A stretch of 64,000 nucleotides of DNA from Staphylococcus hsinchuensis (GCF_038789205.1 NZ_CP128356.1:1-64000), one strand, 5' to 3'; numbered from the stretch's first letter, positions 55,790 through 64,000 are shown. The notes: generated from the sequence alone by a model not told the origin. A program made the numbers and translations.

Positions 55790-56407
55790 ATGATTCAGAC
55801 TATTGTAACTGCTGCTATTCTTTATATTGCTACAGCAGTTGATTTATTAGTAATTTTATTAATATTTTTTGCTAGAGCAAAGACTAGGAAAGAATATCGA
55901 GATATTTATATTGGTCAATATGTAGGATCTGTGGCATTGATTGTCGTAAGTTTATTCTTTGCCTTTGTCTTAAATTATGTTCCTGAAAAATGGATATTAG
56001 GATTATTAGGGTTAATACCGATTTATTTAGGAATTAAAGTAGCTATTTATGATGATTGTGAAGGAGAAAAGAGAGCTAAAAAAGAATTGAATGAAAAAGG
56101 ATTGTCTAAATTAGTTGGTACGGTTGCAATTGTTACGATAGCAAGTTGTGGTGCTGATAATATTGGTTTATTTGTTCCGTATTTTGTGACATTAAGTGTT
56201 ACTAATTTATTAATTACTTTGTTTGTCTTTTTAATTTTAATTTTCTTCTTGGTATTTACTGCACAAAAATTAGCTAATATTCCAGGAGTTGGAGAAATTG
56301 TTGAGAAATTTAGTCGTTGGATTATGGCTTTTATTTATATAGCTTTAGGTTTATTTATTATTATTGAAAATGATACTATTCAAACAATTTTAGGATTTAT
56401 ATTTTAA
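55790..56407 (+). CDS. cadD: Cadmium resistance transporter CadD
   Basis: 205-aa membrane protein with about five to six TM helices, of the CadD family giving Cd(II) (and some Zn) efflux. Typical stretches: TAVDLLVILLIFFARAKTRK, GQYVGSVALI, ASCGADNIGLFVPYF. It is encoded 6 bp upstream of cadX, with the operator just before the start. Confidence 0.93.
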   Translation: MIQTIVTAAILYIATAVDLLVILLIFFARAKTRKEYRDIYIGQYVGSVALIVVSLFFAFVLNYVPEKWILGLLGLIPIYLGIKVAIYDDCEGEKRAKKELNEKGLSKLVGTVAIVTIASCGADNIGLFVPYFVTLSVTNLLITLFVFLILIFFLVFTAQKLANIPGVGEIVEKFSRWIMAFIYIALGLFIIIENDTIQTILGFIF

Positions 56408-56425
56408 TTTAGGGTGCGATTTTAT

Positions 56426-56773
56426 ATGAGTTATGAAAATGCTTGTGATGTGATCTGTGTACATGAGGATAAAGTTAACAATGCTTTAAGTTTTTTAGAA
56501 GATGATAAATCTAAGAAATTACTTAACATTTTAGAAAAAATTTGTGATGAGAAGAAATTGAAAATCATATTATCTTTGATTAAAGAAGATGAGTTGTGTG
56601 TTTGTGATATTTCTTTGATATTGAAAATGAGTGTTGCTTCAACTTCACATCATTTAAGACTTTTATATAAAAATGAGGTGCTTGATTTTTATAAAGATGG
56701 AAAGATGGCATATTATTTTATTAAAGACGATGAAATAAGAGAGTTTTTCTCTAAAAATCAGAAGGGTTTTTGA
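56426..56773 (+). CDS. cadX: Cadmium-responsive regulator CadX
   Basis: 115-aa ArsR/SmtB protein from the ATG at 56426 (an upstream in-frame GTG is at 56414). N-terminal Cys in NACDVICVHED and the alpha3N-type DELCVCDISLIL carry the Cd-binding thiols, as in CadC; SVASTSHHLRLLYKNE is the recognition helix. It partners CadD. Confidence 0.93.
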   Translation: MSYENACDVICVHEDKVNNALSFLEDDKSKKLLNILEKICDEKKLKIILSLIKEDELCVCDISLILKMSVASTSHHLRLLYKNEVLDFYKDGKMAYYFIKDDEIREFFSKNQKGF

Positions 56774-56928
56774 AACGATTTTCTTCTTGTCTTGATACTA
56801 TAAAAATAAGCAAAGATATAACATAAAATGACTTATCGGAAGTAGATATGCTTACACTTTCACAAATGATATAATAACAGAGTCGTCTTAACTTCCGGCG
56901 ATATATTCGACGGAAGGAGGTGAGACCA

Positions 56929-57021
56929 GTGGAACTGCTTTTTGTTAGTATAATTGCACCTGTTGTTTCAGGATGCATAATTGCGGGTTTTACGTTTTGG
57001 CTAAACAGCCGCAATAAATAA
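56929..57021 (+). CDS. Type I toxin peptide, PepA1/Fst family
   Basis: 30 aa from a GTG at 56929 with GGAAGGAGGTGAG upstream: MELLFVSIIAPVVSGCIIAG then FTFWLNSRNK. It matches S. aureus PepA1 in the IIAPV.SGC.IA..F.WL..RN pattern: one TM helix and a short basic tail that damages membranes. A convergent antisense RNA overlaps its 3' side. A related module lies at 62.1 kb. Confidence 0.85.
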   Translation: MELLFVSIIAPVVSGCIIAGFTFWLNSRNK

Positions 57022-57041
57022 TAAGGCGACATAGCCCACCA

Positions 57042-57106
57042 AAAAGAACCCCCAACCTATTCCAGTAGGTTGGGGGTTCGGTGTTCCAATGGAACTACTT
57101 TTTGTT
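57042..57106 (-). ncRNA. Antitoxin RNA of the first PepA1/Fst-like module
   Basis: Minus-strand promoter TTGCAT (57137-57142) - 18 bp - TATAAT (57113-57118). The RNA would run through the shared terminator GAACCCCCAACCT / AGGTTGGGGGTTC (57046-57079). Direct repeats TGGAACTGCTTTTTGTTA (56930) and TGGAACTACTTTTTGTTA (57090) provide the second pairing region at the toxin start codon, the known Fst-type arrangement. Confidence 0.75.
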
Positions 57107-57403
57107 AAATACATTATAACATCATAGCAGGTGGGAATGCAAAGTGATATATACGATATTAGTTACAAGGTATCGTTTTAATATTTTCGATACTAATTGT
57201 AAAGAATTTAAAGGGTAAATTATGAATGTTATATATTGAGAGTTTATACTTTATCTTTATTTTTTGAGTAATTAGATTTTAAAAATGTAGTTAGATGCTT
57301 ATATTTTCTTGGATGGCTTCTAAACAGATATTTAGCCATTTATAAAATAGATTGTCATTGGAACGTGCATTAAATTTAGAATAAATAATACAAAAATCAA
57401 AAT
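57107..57403. other. Intergenic, antitoxin promoter then no gene
   Basis: Contains the antitoxin promoter at 57113-57142; the remaining AT-rich sequence 3' of the LysR gene shows no supported feature. Confidence 0.5.
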
Positions 57404-58225
57404 TTATGAAACCAAATTTTTGATGACTTCATTAAGTTTCGTATCAATATACTTATCTTTATGTATGACTAAATAGAAATAGCGTGTGATGTCTAAGTTT
57501 GTTACTTCTAGTTTTTCTAAATCATACGGCGTTAATGTGGATTTAGAAACAATAGAAAAGCCGTTACCAGCATGGACCATATTTTTAATTAGATTTGTAT
57601 TATTAATTTCTACTAAATAGGATGATGAAGTCATTTGTGATAATGCATTTTCTTGGTAAACGCGTGTACCTGATCCACGTTCTCTGATAAAGCATATTGC
57701 TTTATTTGGAGATGATGATTTTTTACGAATTAATACTATTTCATCTTGAGCAATACGTCTACTGTATATGATATTGCTTTGAACCTCTTTTTCGATTATA
57801 CCTAAATCGATAATGTTATTCTTAATATGTTGTAATACTGTATCAGAATTATTTAATTGCACATGAATATATAATTCAGGATATTTTTTTGCTAAATCAG
57901 TAAGATGTTGTGACAATCGATATTCGCCATACGTGTAACTACTCCCTACCGTTAAATCTCCCGAAATCGTATCAGGCTGCATTTTCAAATCGTGTCTTAA
58001 GGTTTGTTCTAAATGCTCACGCTGTAAAGCATATTGAAATAGTTTCTCCCCATCACTCGTTAAAGACATTTTAGAATGTCTAAATTCGAAAATTTTTACA
58101 TCGTATTCCAGTTCTAATCGTTTAATATCACGACTTATTGATGGCTGTGAAGTATATAAATTTTCTGCAGCCTTAGTAAAGCTTTGCGTTTTAACTACTT
58201 CAGTTAGAACTTTTAATGAATCCAT
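57404..58225 (-). CDS. LysR-family regulator (CysL/YeiE-like)
   Basis: 273 aa. N-terminal HTH: DSLKVLTEVVKTQSFTKAAE with LYTSQPSISRDIKRLE. The C-terminal effector domain (SGDLTVGSSYTYGEYRLSQH; FIRERGSGTR) is a CysB/CbbR-like sensor fold. Divergent from yeiH, with a palindrome ATAAC-N6-GTTAT between, so it likely activates yeiH in response to a sulfur or similar anion signal. Confidence 0.9.
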   Translation of the reverse strand: MDSLKVLTEVVKTQSFTKAAENLYTSQPSISRDIKRLELEYDVKIFEFRHSKMSLTSDGEKLFQYALQREHLEQTLRHDLKMQPDTISGDLTVGSSYTYGEYRLSQHLTDLAKKYPELYIHVQLNNSDTVLQHIKNNIIDLGIIEKEVQSNIIYSRRIAQDEIVLIRKKSSSPNKAICFIRERGSGTRVYQENALSQMTSSSYLVEINNTNLIKNMVHAGNGFSIVSKSTLTPYDLEKLEVTNLDITRYFYLVIHKDKYIDTKLNEVIKNLVS

Positions 58226-58259
58226 TAACTAGGCCTCCTGACATTTGAGCCCCTCTATT

Positions 58260-58275
58260 ATAACAAAATTGTTAT
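58260..58275. promoter_or_regulatory. LysR-type binding palindrome
   Basis: ATAACAAAATTGTTAT between the divergent lysR and yeiH starts; fits the LysR T-N11-A form. Confidence 0.65.
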
Positions 58276-58349
58276 GAGTAATATACTTAATATTTATTTC
58301 ACGTTATAACTTTGCGGTGCTAAGCTTTTGATAAAGGAGGAGTTAAAAA

Positions 58350-59345
58350 ATGAAGACCTTAAAAAGTAAAGCCTTTATTTATGGTTTATTATTCACATTT
58401 ATCATCGCAGTTATAAGTTTATTAGGCTCAAAGTTACCATTTTTAGATAAGATAGGTGCTTTAACAATTGCTATACTGATTGCGATTCTATATAGACATT
58501 TTAAGGGTTACCCTGAAGCATATCGTTTAGGCATCGCATTTTCATCTAAACGGTTACTGAAATTAGCTATTATATTATATGGATTAAAGTTAAATATTTA
58601 TGATGTGATTGGAAAAGGTAGCGGTTTGTTATTAATCGATATTGGAGTCATCCTTTTTAGTATCGGGTTAATGTTGTTACTAAATAAATACATTAAAGGG
58701 GATAAACACCTCACGCTATTATTAGGTATTGGCACTGGGGTATGTGGCGCGGCGGCTATTGCAGCAATATCTCCAATATTAAAGTCCAGAGAAAAAGATT
58801 CTGCGATTAGTATCGGGATTGTCGCACTTATTGGCACTATATTTTCACTTGCATATACTGTGATATATTCTGTTTTTACAATATCTCCTGAAGTATTTGG
58901 GGTCTGGTCAGGCACAAGTTTACATGAAATTGCACATGTAATTCTTGCTGCGGATTTCTCAGGTCAAGCAGCTTTGAGTATTGGATTGTTAGGAAAACTG
59001 GGACGTGTGTTTTTATTAATACCTTTGAGTATTATTTTAATTCTAATTATGAGATTTAAATCACAGGGCGAGACCGAAAAAAAACGTATTGATGTACCTT
59101 ACTTTTTACTTGGTTTTGTCATGATGGCACTGTTCCATACTTATGTGCCATTGCCACACATGGTTATGCAAATTATCGATAATGTCACGACTATATGCTT
59201 ATTGATGGCAATGGTTGCATTAGGGTTAAATGTTTCCTTTAAAGACTTAAAAGATCGTGCTTTCAAACCATTAATAGTTGTCATTGTTGTATCTATTTGT
59301 TTATCGGTTGTAACATTTATCGTCGCGAAATGCTTTTACGGTTAA
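58350..59345 (+). CDS. yeiH: YeiH-family putative sulfate/sulfur exporter
   Basis: 331-aa membrane protein with about ten TM helices. Family signatures: LAIILYGLKLNIYDV, LLGIGTGVCGAAAIAAISPI and GTSLHEIAHVILAADFSG. Annotated in the UPF0324/YeiH family as sulfate or sulfite exporters; direct evidence is limited. Ribosome site AAAGGAGGAG. Controlled by the divergent LysR gene. Confidence 0.9.
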   Translation: MKTLKSKAFIYGLLFTFIIAVISLLGSKLPFLDKIGALTIAILIAILYRHFKGYPEAYRLGIAFSSKRLLKLAIILYGLKLNIYDVIGKGSGLLLIDIGVILFSIGLMLLLNKYIKGDKHLTLLLGIGTGVCGAAAIAAISPILKSREKDSAISIGIVALIGTIFSLAYTVIYSVFTISPEVFGVWSGTSLHEIAHVILAADFSGQAALSIGLLGKLGRVFLLIPLSIILILIMRFKSQGETEKKRIDVPYFLLGFVMMALFHTYVPLPHMVMQIIDNVTTICLLMAMVALGLNVSFKDLKDRAFKPLIVVIVVSICLSVVTFIVAKCFYG

Positions 59346-59400
59346 ATTATAATAAAAGAAATTGATATAAATATCTATATAAAGTTGAAAAAAGTCTTCA

Positions 59401-59452
59401 ATAATTCAATTTCTCAAATCTTTGGGTGTAGATTTTGAGGGATTGAATTATG
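59401..59452 (+). terminator. Terminator after yeiH
   Basis: ATAATTCAATTTCTCAAA.. with complement ..TTTTGAGGGATTGAATTAT, a long stem with two mismatches. Confidence 0.72.
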
Positions 59453-59479
59453 AATCTAATGTTTTTCATTTATCTTATT

Positions 59480-59638
59480 GGTTCTGTTGCAAAGTTGAAT
59501 TTATAGTATAATTTTAACAAAAAGGAGTCTTCTGTATGAACTATTTCAGATATAAACAATTTAACAAGGATGTTATCACTGTAGCCGTTGGCTACTATCT
59601 GAGATATGCATTGAGTTATCGTGATATATCTGAAATAT
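59480..59638 (+). mobile_element. IS431: IS431 5' fragment interrupted by another IS copy
   Basis: The first 159 bp of a standard IS431 (terminal repeat, RBS, start MNYFRYKQFNKDV to YRDISEI) are followed directly by a new terminal repeat at 59639. The remaining ~630 bp of this copy are not found on the other side. Confidence 0.9.
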
Positions 59639-60430
59639 GGTTCTGTTGCAAAGTTAATTTTATAGTATAATTTTAACAAAAAAGGAGCGTTCTCTATGAA
59701 TTATTTTAGATATAAGCAATTTAATAAAGATGTAATAACTGTAGCCGTCGGCTATTACTTAAGATACGCGCTTAGTTATCGTGATATATCTGAAATACTA
59801 AGAGAACGCGGCGTTAACGTTCATCATTCAACAGTCTACCGTTGGGTTCAAGAATATGCCCCAATTTTGTATCAAATTTGGAAGAAAAAGCATAAAAAAG
59901 CTTATTACAAATGGCGTATTGATGAGACGTACATCAAAATAAAAGGAAAATGGAGCTATTTATATCGTGCCATTGATGCAGAGGGACATACATTAGATAT
60001 TTGGTTGCGTAAGCAACGAGATAATCATTCAGCATATGCGTTTATCAAACGTCTCATTAAACAATTTGGTAAACCTCAAAAGGTAATTACAGATCAGGCA
60101 CCTTCAACGAAAGTAGCAATAGCTAAAGTAATTAAAGCTTTTAAACTTAAACCTGACTGTCATTGTACATCGAAATATCTGAATAACCTCATTGAGCAAG
60201 ATCACCGTCATATTAAAGTAAGAAAGACAAGATATCAAAGTATCAATACGGCAAAGAATACTTTAAAAGGTATTGAATGTATTTATGGTCTATATAAAAA
60301 GAACCGCAGATCTCTTCAGATCTACGGATTTTCGCCATGCCACGAAATTAGGGATATGTTAGCCAGTTAAGGGAACAACGACATGATAAAATGGTAGTTA
60401 GCTATATTTTTCTAACTTTGCAACAGAACC
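59639..60430 (+). mobile_element. IS431: IS431-type element, mosaic (copy 7)
   Basis: 792 bp with both terminal repeats. The first ~180 bp match the divergent copy 6 almost base for base (AAAAAAGGAGCGTTCTCT before the start, TTAAGATACGCGCTTAG). From about 59834 the sequence follows standard IS431, and the last ~80 bp (GGGATATGTTAGCCAGTTAA) differ from both. Confidence 0.9.
59696..60370 (+). CDS. tnp: IS6-family transposase of mosaic copy 7
   Basis: Intact 224 aa. The N-terminal codons are of the variant type, the middle matches standard IS431, and the end is CHEIRDMLAS. Catalytic Asp/Asp/Glu retained. Confidence 0.94.
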   Translation: MNYFRYKQFNKDVITVAVGYYLRYALSYRDISEILRERGVNVHHSTVYRWVQEYAPILYQIWKKKHKKAYYKWRIDETYIKIKGKWSYLYRAIDAEGHTLDIWLRKQRDNHSAYAFIKRLIKQFGKPQKVITDQAPSTKVAIAKVIKAFKLKPDCHCTSKYLNNLIEQDHRHIKVRKTRYQSINTAKNTLKGIECIYGLYKKNRRSLQIYGFSPCHEIRDMLAS

Positions 60431-60557
60431 ATCTTTTTGACAATATATACACTTTTTATAATTTAAATAGTATCAATATCACACAATACTATATATTTAC
60501 AATTGTTTGTTTGATAATATTGATATATAAGTCACAAAACCAAAAAGGGGGAATACT

Positions 60558-61253
60558 ATGGAATTATTAACTTTGAACGAAATTAGTAAAAATATCAAAA
60601 GTAAAAAAATTCTAAAAGATGTATCTTTCACACTAAACAGTGGCGATATTATTGGATTAGTAGGTGGGAATGGTGCAGGAAAGACAACATTAATGAAGGT
60701 TATTTTAGGTCTATCCAGCTATCAATCTGGGACTCTAAAATCACATACTTTAAATAAAAGTAATGATATAGGTGCTTTAATTGAAAATCCTGGATTATAT
60801 CCATTTCTTACTGGTTTTGAAAATATGAAGCTTATTAATGAAGATAAAGACACAAGTAATATTCAGCAAATTGTTGATAAGTTAGAAATGAATGATTTTA
60901 TACATAGTAAAGCAAAAACTTATTCATTAGGAATGAAACAAAAGCTAGGTATCGCTCTGGCACTTTTAAATCATCCTAAATTAGTTATTTTAGATGAACC
61001 AATGAACGGCTTAGATCCAAAAGCCGTAAAAAATGTGAGAGAGACGATTATAGACTTTAAAAATCAAGGTGTAACTTTTTTAATATCTAGTCATATTTTA
61101 AGTGAACTTGTAAAAGTTACAGACTCAATTTTAATTATTGATAAAGGTAAAATTATTAAAGAGACTACTATGGAAGAATTGAACCAATCAAATGAAAGTG
61201 ATTTAGAAAATATATTACTTAATATTATTGATCAAAAGGGGGAACAATCATAA
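60558..61253 (+). CDS. ABC transporter ATPase (bacitracin/lantibiotic-resistance type)
   Basis: 231 aa: Walker A GLVGGNGAGKTTLMK, signature SLGMKQKLGIALALL, Walker B LVILDEPMNGLDP, H-loop ISSHILSEL. The IGALIENPGLYPFLT segment with E after the Q-loop position is typical of BcrA/LanF-like ATPases. It overlaps the permease gene by one base. Probably exports or detoxifies a membrane-active peptide; the substrate is unknown. RBS AAGGGGG. Confidence 0.85.
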   Translation: MELLTLNEISKNIKSKKILKDVSFTLNSGDIIGLVGGNGAGKTTLMKVILGLSSYQSGTLKSHTLNKSNDIGALIENPGLYPFLTGFENMKLINEDKDTSNIQQIVDKLEMNDFIHSKAKTYSLGMKQKLGIALALLNHPKLVILDEPMNGLDPKAVKNVRETIIDFKNQGVTFLISSHILSELVKVTDSILIIDKGKIIKETTMEELNQSNESDLENILLNIIDQKGEQS

Positions 61254-62026
61254 TGGGCACTTTAATTAATCAAGAACTTTATAAGATATTTAAAAAGAAA
61301 TCATCCATTATTATCCCAATTATAATATTTATTCTAATGATTGCTATGGCAGTTTTAAGTAATAATTATGAAGATATACTTAAGCCAGAATCACAGTTCA
61401 AACAAGGGTATACAGGATTTTCTTGGATCTTCTTCTTAATGATTATTCAAGCAGCAACCATAATCACTATGGAATTCCACTATGGTACAATTAAGAACTT
61501 ACTTTATAGAAACTACTCAAGAATGAGTATTATTTTAAGTAAATTTAGCGCTTTATTTATTTATTCATTAATATTATTTATTGTTACTACTTTGATAAGC
61601 TTAGGTTTAAAATTAATCCTATTTTCTGATATGGATATTTTAAAACAATCTGGTGACAATTTATCACTGTTACAAGAGCACTTGTTAACTGCTTTAGCTA
61701 CTTATATTGGTATGTGGTTAATATTGAGTTTAACATTATTAATTTCTTGCCTTTTAAAATCACCAGGTGTTTCGATTGCTGTAGGAATTGTCTTCTACTT
61801 TGCTTCTTCTGTTATTTCAGGCATACTCTTTGCGGCAATTGCTCAATGGGAATGGTTAAAATGGAACCCTATCAACATGTTAAATTTAAGTACACAAGTA
61901 TTAGATAACGAAGTATTCAAAAAAATGACTAAACTAGAGTTACATGAACTATATATTGGGAACATTGTTTATATTATTATCTTTTTAGCATTAGTTATTT
62001 TTGCTTTTAAAAAGAAAAATGTATAA
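61253..62026 (+). CDS. ABC-2 type permease
   Basis: 257 aa with about six TM helices (FKKKSSIIIPIIIFILMIAM; GFSWIFFLMIIQAATIITME; VSIAVGIVFYFASSVISGIL; GNIVYIIIFLALVIFAF) and a large loop after TM1, as in BcrB/LanE-type permeases. The start overlaps the ATPase stop. A peptide-immunity or export function is inferred from the partner. It could protect against the lantibiotic but is far from that locus. Confidence 0.8.
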   Translation: MGTLINQELYKIFKKKSSIIIPIIIFILMIAMAVLSNNYEDILKPESQFKQGYTGFSWIFFLMIIQAATIITMEFHYGTIKNLLYRNYSRMSIILSKFSALFIYSLILFIVTTLISLGLKLILFSDMDILKQSGDNLSLLQEHLLTALATYIGMWLILSLTLLISCLLKSPGVSIAVGIVFYFASSVISGILFAAIAQWEWLKWNPINMLNLSTQVLDNEVFKKMTKLELHELYIGNIVYIIIFLALVIFAFKKKNV

Positions 62027-62078
62027 TTTTAGATATGCGATTTTGCATTCCTACCAATTATAGTGTTACAATGTAATT

Positions 62079-62145
62079 AACAAAGATTATCAGGCATGTA
62101 TGCACCAAATCCCCTTACTATGGCCGTAGTAAGGGGATTTTTTGG
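62079..62145 (+). ncRNA. Antitoxin RNA of the second Fst-like module
   Basis: Plus-strand promoter TTGCAT (62043-62048) - 18 bp - TACAAT (62067-62072). Terminator AATCCCCTTACTA / TAGTAAGGGGATT then TTTT. Direct repeats CAAAGATT and GTATGCACC (62081-62106) recur at 62239-62266 over the toxin ribosome site and start, so the RNA can pair with and block toxin translation. Confidence 0.78.
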
Positions 62146-62158
62146 TGTGACTAGTCGC

Positions 62159-62254
62159 CTATTCGTCATTACGCTTGCGTAGCCAATGCGCAAATAGCGC
62201 AACGAGACAACCACTTGCTGCTGTGGTCATGATGTTCACAAAGATTTCAGACAT
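62159..62254 (-). CDS. Type I toxin peptide, Fst family (second module)
   Basis: 31 aa from the ATG at 62254 with GAGAGGAGGTGC upstream: MSEIFVNIMTTAASGCLVAL then FAHWLRKRNDE. Same plan as the peptide at 56929: one TM helix with SGC and a charged RKRN tail. Upstream DNA (CTTATCGGAAGT..ATATGCTTA and CAAATGATATAATAA) is shared between both modules, so they are paralogues. Confidence 0.82.
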   Translation of the reverse strand: MSEIFVNIMTTAASGCLVALFAHWLRKRNDE

Positions 62255-62402
62255 CGCGTATGCACCTCCTCTCTACGTCAAATTGACGCCTGAGAGATAG
62301 GCGACTCTATTATTATATCATTTGTAAATACATAAGCATATTCACTTCCGATAAGTTGAATTATGTTGAATAATTAATCCTATTAATCCTTTTTCAATAA
62401 AA

Positions 62403-62474
62403 ATGAACTATCAGCACAGAGTTGTTTACACAATTGATGAAGATAATAAAGAAGTTTTTATTCTTTCTACATAG
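62403..62474 (+). pseudogene. Possible RelE/YoeB-type toxin C-terminal remnant
   Basis: The frame reads MNYQHRVVYTIDEDNKEVFI then LST and stop. The HRVVY.ID....V.IL pattern is seen near the end of RelE/YoeB toxins. Nothing else of the gene or its antitoxin is present. Confidence 0.35.
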
Positions 62475-62696
62475 CCATATTCTTAGATAGAAACAATGAA
62501 ATTTTTAGTATTGCTTTTTTATTACTTTGTCATATAAATTCCAAATGTTGTTCTCAATTTTTTAGATACTGTTATCTATTGTAATCCTCCCTTATAAACA
62601 CCTAATTTTTATACATTTTTTGAAACTACACTAAATATATTTTTACTACGCATCGAATATTGTAATTGTTCTTTACACTGTACTGTCACACTTAAT

Positions 62697-62862
62697 TTAT
62701 TTAGCCTCTCTTGGGTATCTCCAGGACGACGTTTTAGGTAATAAATTAAAAGTGTTATTCAGTTCTTTCATATTTCTTTTAGATGGATTAATAAATTTAT
62801 AGTTATCAGTGTTTTCATAAGATCTGCTTATAATTGTTTGAGTTCTATATTTGTCACGTTCG
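62697..62862 (-). pseudogene. C-terminal remnant of an unidentified gene
   Basis: Minus-strand frame of ~55 codons: ERDKYRTQTIISRSYENTDN, KFINPSKRNMKELNNTFN and LLPKTSSWRYPREAK. Composition looks like real protein but stops lie upstream and no start is seen. Family not recognised. Confidence 0.35.
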
Positions 62863-63174
62863 TTTTATTATTATAATTTTCACTTAAATTATAAATCTAT
62901 TTTCTCTCATATATTTCAATGCAGTATAAAATTTAGCAATAAACAAAAACCGAAAGACTCTACACAAGTGATTCGATCCTATCTTTATTCTAAATGTAAA
63001 AATATTAAAGTTTATGTTATTTTTATCTATAGGGTAGAATTATCTATATGCATTAAGTACTATATATATAGATACAACTTTAATTCAATTTTTTGAAATG
63101 TACATAATTAGATATATATTAACTTTCAATAGTGTATCATAAAGTTGTAAAAAATTATTTTGGGGTGAGTAAAT

Positions 63175-64000
63175 ATGGGGAATAAACAAGGTTTATTACC
63201 AAATAAGTTAAATAAGTACTCTATCAGAAAATTCACAGTGGGTACTGCGTCGTTGCTTGTGGGAGCAACACTTGTTTTTGGAATTGGAAGTGAGGCGCAA
63301 GCAGCAGAATTAGATACGATCACAAAAGAAGATGTTAAGAGCCAAGACAAAGGTGAAGCATTAGACATAAAAAATATTAAAGAATCAGAAAAAGATGTTA
63401 CTACTGAGGATGACAACAATGCGCAAGTACAAAATAGTGCTCAGACAGTTGACAAATCAGAAAATTCCAATGACACTGCTGTTGAATCTACGAATGACAG
63501 TGTGAAAACAGATGAAACAAAAGAAACATCGGAAAATAAATCTGCACAAGATGATGATAACATTAAAGAGGACTCAAATACTCAAGAAGAATCAACGAAT
63601 ACATCATCACAATCTTCTGAAGTTCCTCAAACTAAAAAAGACACAAATGAAACATCAGAAACAGCAATAGATGAAGATGCATCTACCAAAGAACAAAATA
63701 ATAAAGACAACGATACTGCACAAGATGATGATAACATTAAAGAGGACTCAAATACTCAAGAAGAATCAACGAATACATCATCACAATCTTCTGAAGTTCC
63801 TCAAACTAAAAAAGACACAAATGAAACATCAGAAACAGCAATAGATGAAGATGCATCTACCAAAGAACAAAATAATAAAGACAACGATACTGCACAAGAT
63901 GATGATAACATTAAAGAGGACTCAAATACTCAAGAAGAATCAACGAATACATCATCACAATCTTCTGAAGATTCTCAAACTAAAAAAGAACAACCAGACA
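63175..64000 (+). CDS. YSIRK-signal surface protein with Asp/Glu/Thr/Ser-rich repeats (3' end outside window)
   Basis: At least 275 codons, from ATG at 63175 with GGGGTGAG upstream. The signal peptide has the YSIRK-G/S motif ([20 protein letters not shown]) and cleavage near EAQA-AE, directing it to septal secretion; a C-terminal LPXTG anchor is expected beyond the window. An acidic, low-complexity region follows, with 58-residue repeats ([20 protein letters not shown]..). It resembles A-region starts of Sdr/MSCRAMM-type adhesins, but ligand-binding domains are not visible. Confidence 0.88.
   Translation, partial: MGNKQGLLPNKLNKYSIRKFTVGTASLLVGATLVFGIGSEAQAAELDTITKEDVKSQDKGEALDIKNIKESEKDVTTEDDNNAQVQNSAQTVDKSENSNDTAVESTNDSVKTDETKETSENKSAQDDDNIKEDSNTQEESTNTSSQSSEVPQTKKDTNETSETAIDEDASTKEQNNKDNDTAQDDDNIKEDSNTQEESTNTSSQSSEVPQTKKDTNETSETAIDEDASTKEQNNKDNDTAQDDDNIKEDSNTQEESTNTSSQSSEDSQTKKEQPD
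63544..64000 (+). repeat. 174-bp tandem coding repeats in the surface protein
   Basis: GCACAAGATGATGATAACAT begins at 63544, 63718 and 63892: an exact 174-bp period (58 codons). The first two units are near identical. The third changes after TCTTCTGAAG to ATTCTCAAAC and then leaves the pattern near the window edge. Confidence 0.92.

Larger units (their letters stand above)
62027..63174. other. 1.1-kb region: TA module and decayed DNA
   Basis: No full-size gene. It contains the second type I toxin-antitoxin (62043-62340), a RelE/YoeB-like remnant (62403-62474) and a broken minus-strand reading frame (62697-62862). The last ~300 bp lead to the surface-protein start and show no clear promoter. 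Confidence 0.55.

Noticed and set aside
63126..63419. Minus-strand reading frame opposite the surface-protein start
   Set aside because: It lies wholly within the YSIRK protein gene region and has no ribosome site or recognisable domain.

Overview
The window is low-GC Staphylococcus DNA, most likely from a coagulase-negative species. The support is the codon usage, a staphylococcal lactate:quinone oxidoreductase (lqo), a Tn552-type bla locus, cadDX, a YSIRK surface protein, PepA1-like type I toxins and seven full-length IS431/IS257-type elements. It reads as a chromosomal accessory region, or a very large plasmid, assembled by IS431. Chromosome-type genes (betaine-binding lipoprotein, MMPL transporter, lqo, an isaB remnant, csbD, yeiH, the surface protein) alternate with plasmid modules. 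No mec, ccr, phage or CRISPR genes were seen.

Layout. 1-3345: OpuAC-like lipoprotein (cut by the window edge) and an MMPL exporter with a His-rich tail. 3.7-9.8 kb: IS6-type end fragment, GNAT acetyltransferase, CsoR-controlled copper operon (csoR, copA, copZ and a two-module HxHP protein), glutaredoxin-like protein and czcD. 10.1-16.5 kb: remains of a Rep_3-type replicon cut by IS431, then Tn552-derived blaZ-blaR1-blaI-bin and a stub of the Tn552 transposase, bounded by IS431 copies 1 and 2. 16.6-31.3 kb: a two-peptide class II lantibiotic island (two precursor peptides, two LanM enzymes, LanP protease, LanFE immunity ABC, a C39-less exporter, a two-component system, two small membrane proteins and a methyltransferase), bounded by IS431 copies 2 and 3. 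32.1-34.7 kb: a cyclodipeptide synthase locus with MarR regulator and a frameshifted MFS exporter, bounded by IS431 copies 3 and 4. 35.7-44.7 kb: resolvase and remnants, then arsenic resistance (arsD-arsA-CoADR/rhodanese-arsR-arsB-arsC, the last broken) and a divergent ArsR/ArsP operon. 44.8-48.5 kb: a complete RepA_N plasmid core: parA plus small partner, a 4 x 96-bp candidate centromere, antisense RNA, repA with internal origin repeats, then a mini TnpB-like protein and an Hfq-like Sm protein. 48.7-51.9 kb: IS431, a FemAB-family gene resembling lysostaphin-immunity factors, and a divergent IS431. 52.0-59.4 kb: lqo, a MITE-like element that truncates an isaB-like gene, csbD, cadDX, a type I toxin-antitoxin, a LysR regulator and yeiH. 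59.5-64.0 kb: IS431 inserted in IS431, an ABC exporter, a second type I toxin-antitoxin, degraded DNA and the start of a repeat-rich surface protein.

The most unusual content is the lantibiotic locus. It has divergent alpha and beta halves, and both leaders carry a class I-like PR cleavage motif matched with a leaderless subtilase and an exporter without a peptidase domain. Next is the repA-linked mini TnpB in which the RuvC-II glutamate appears replaced, encoded with an Hfq-like protein. The cyclodipeptide synthase operon, the FemAB gene and the paired Fst/PepA1-like toxin modules are also notable.
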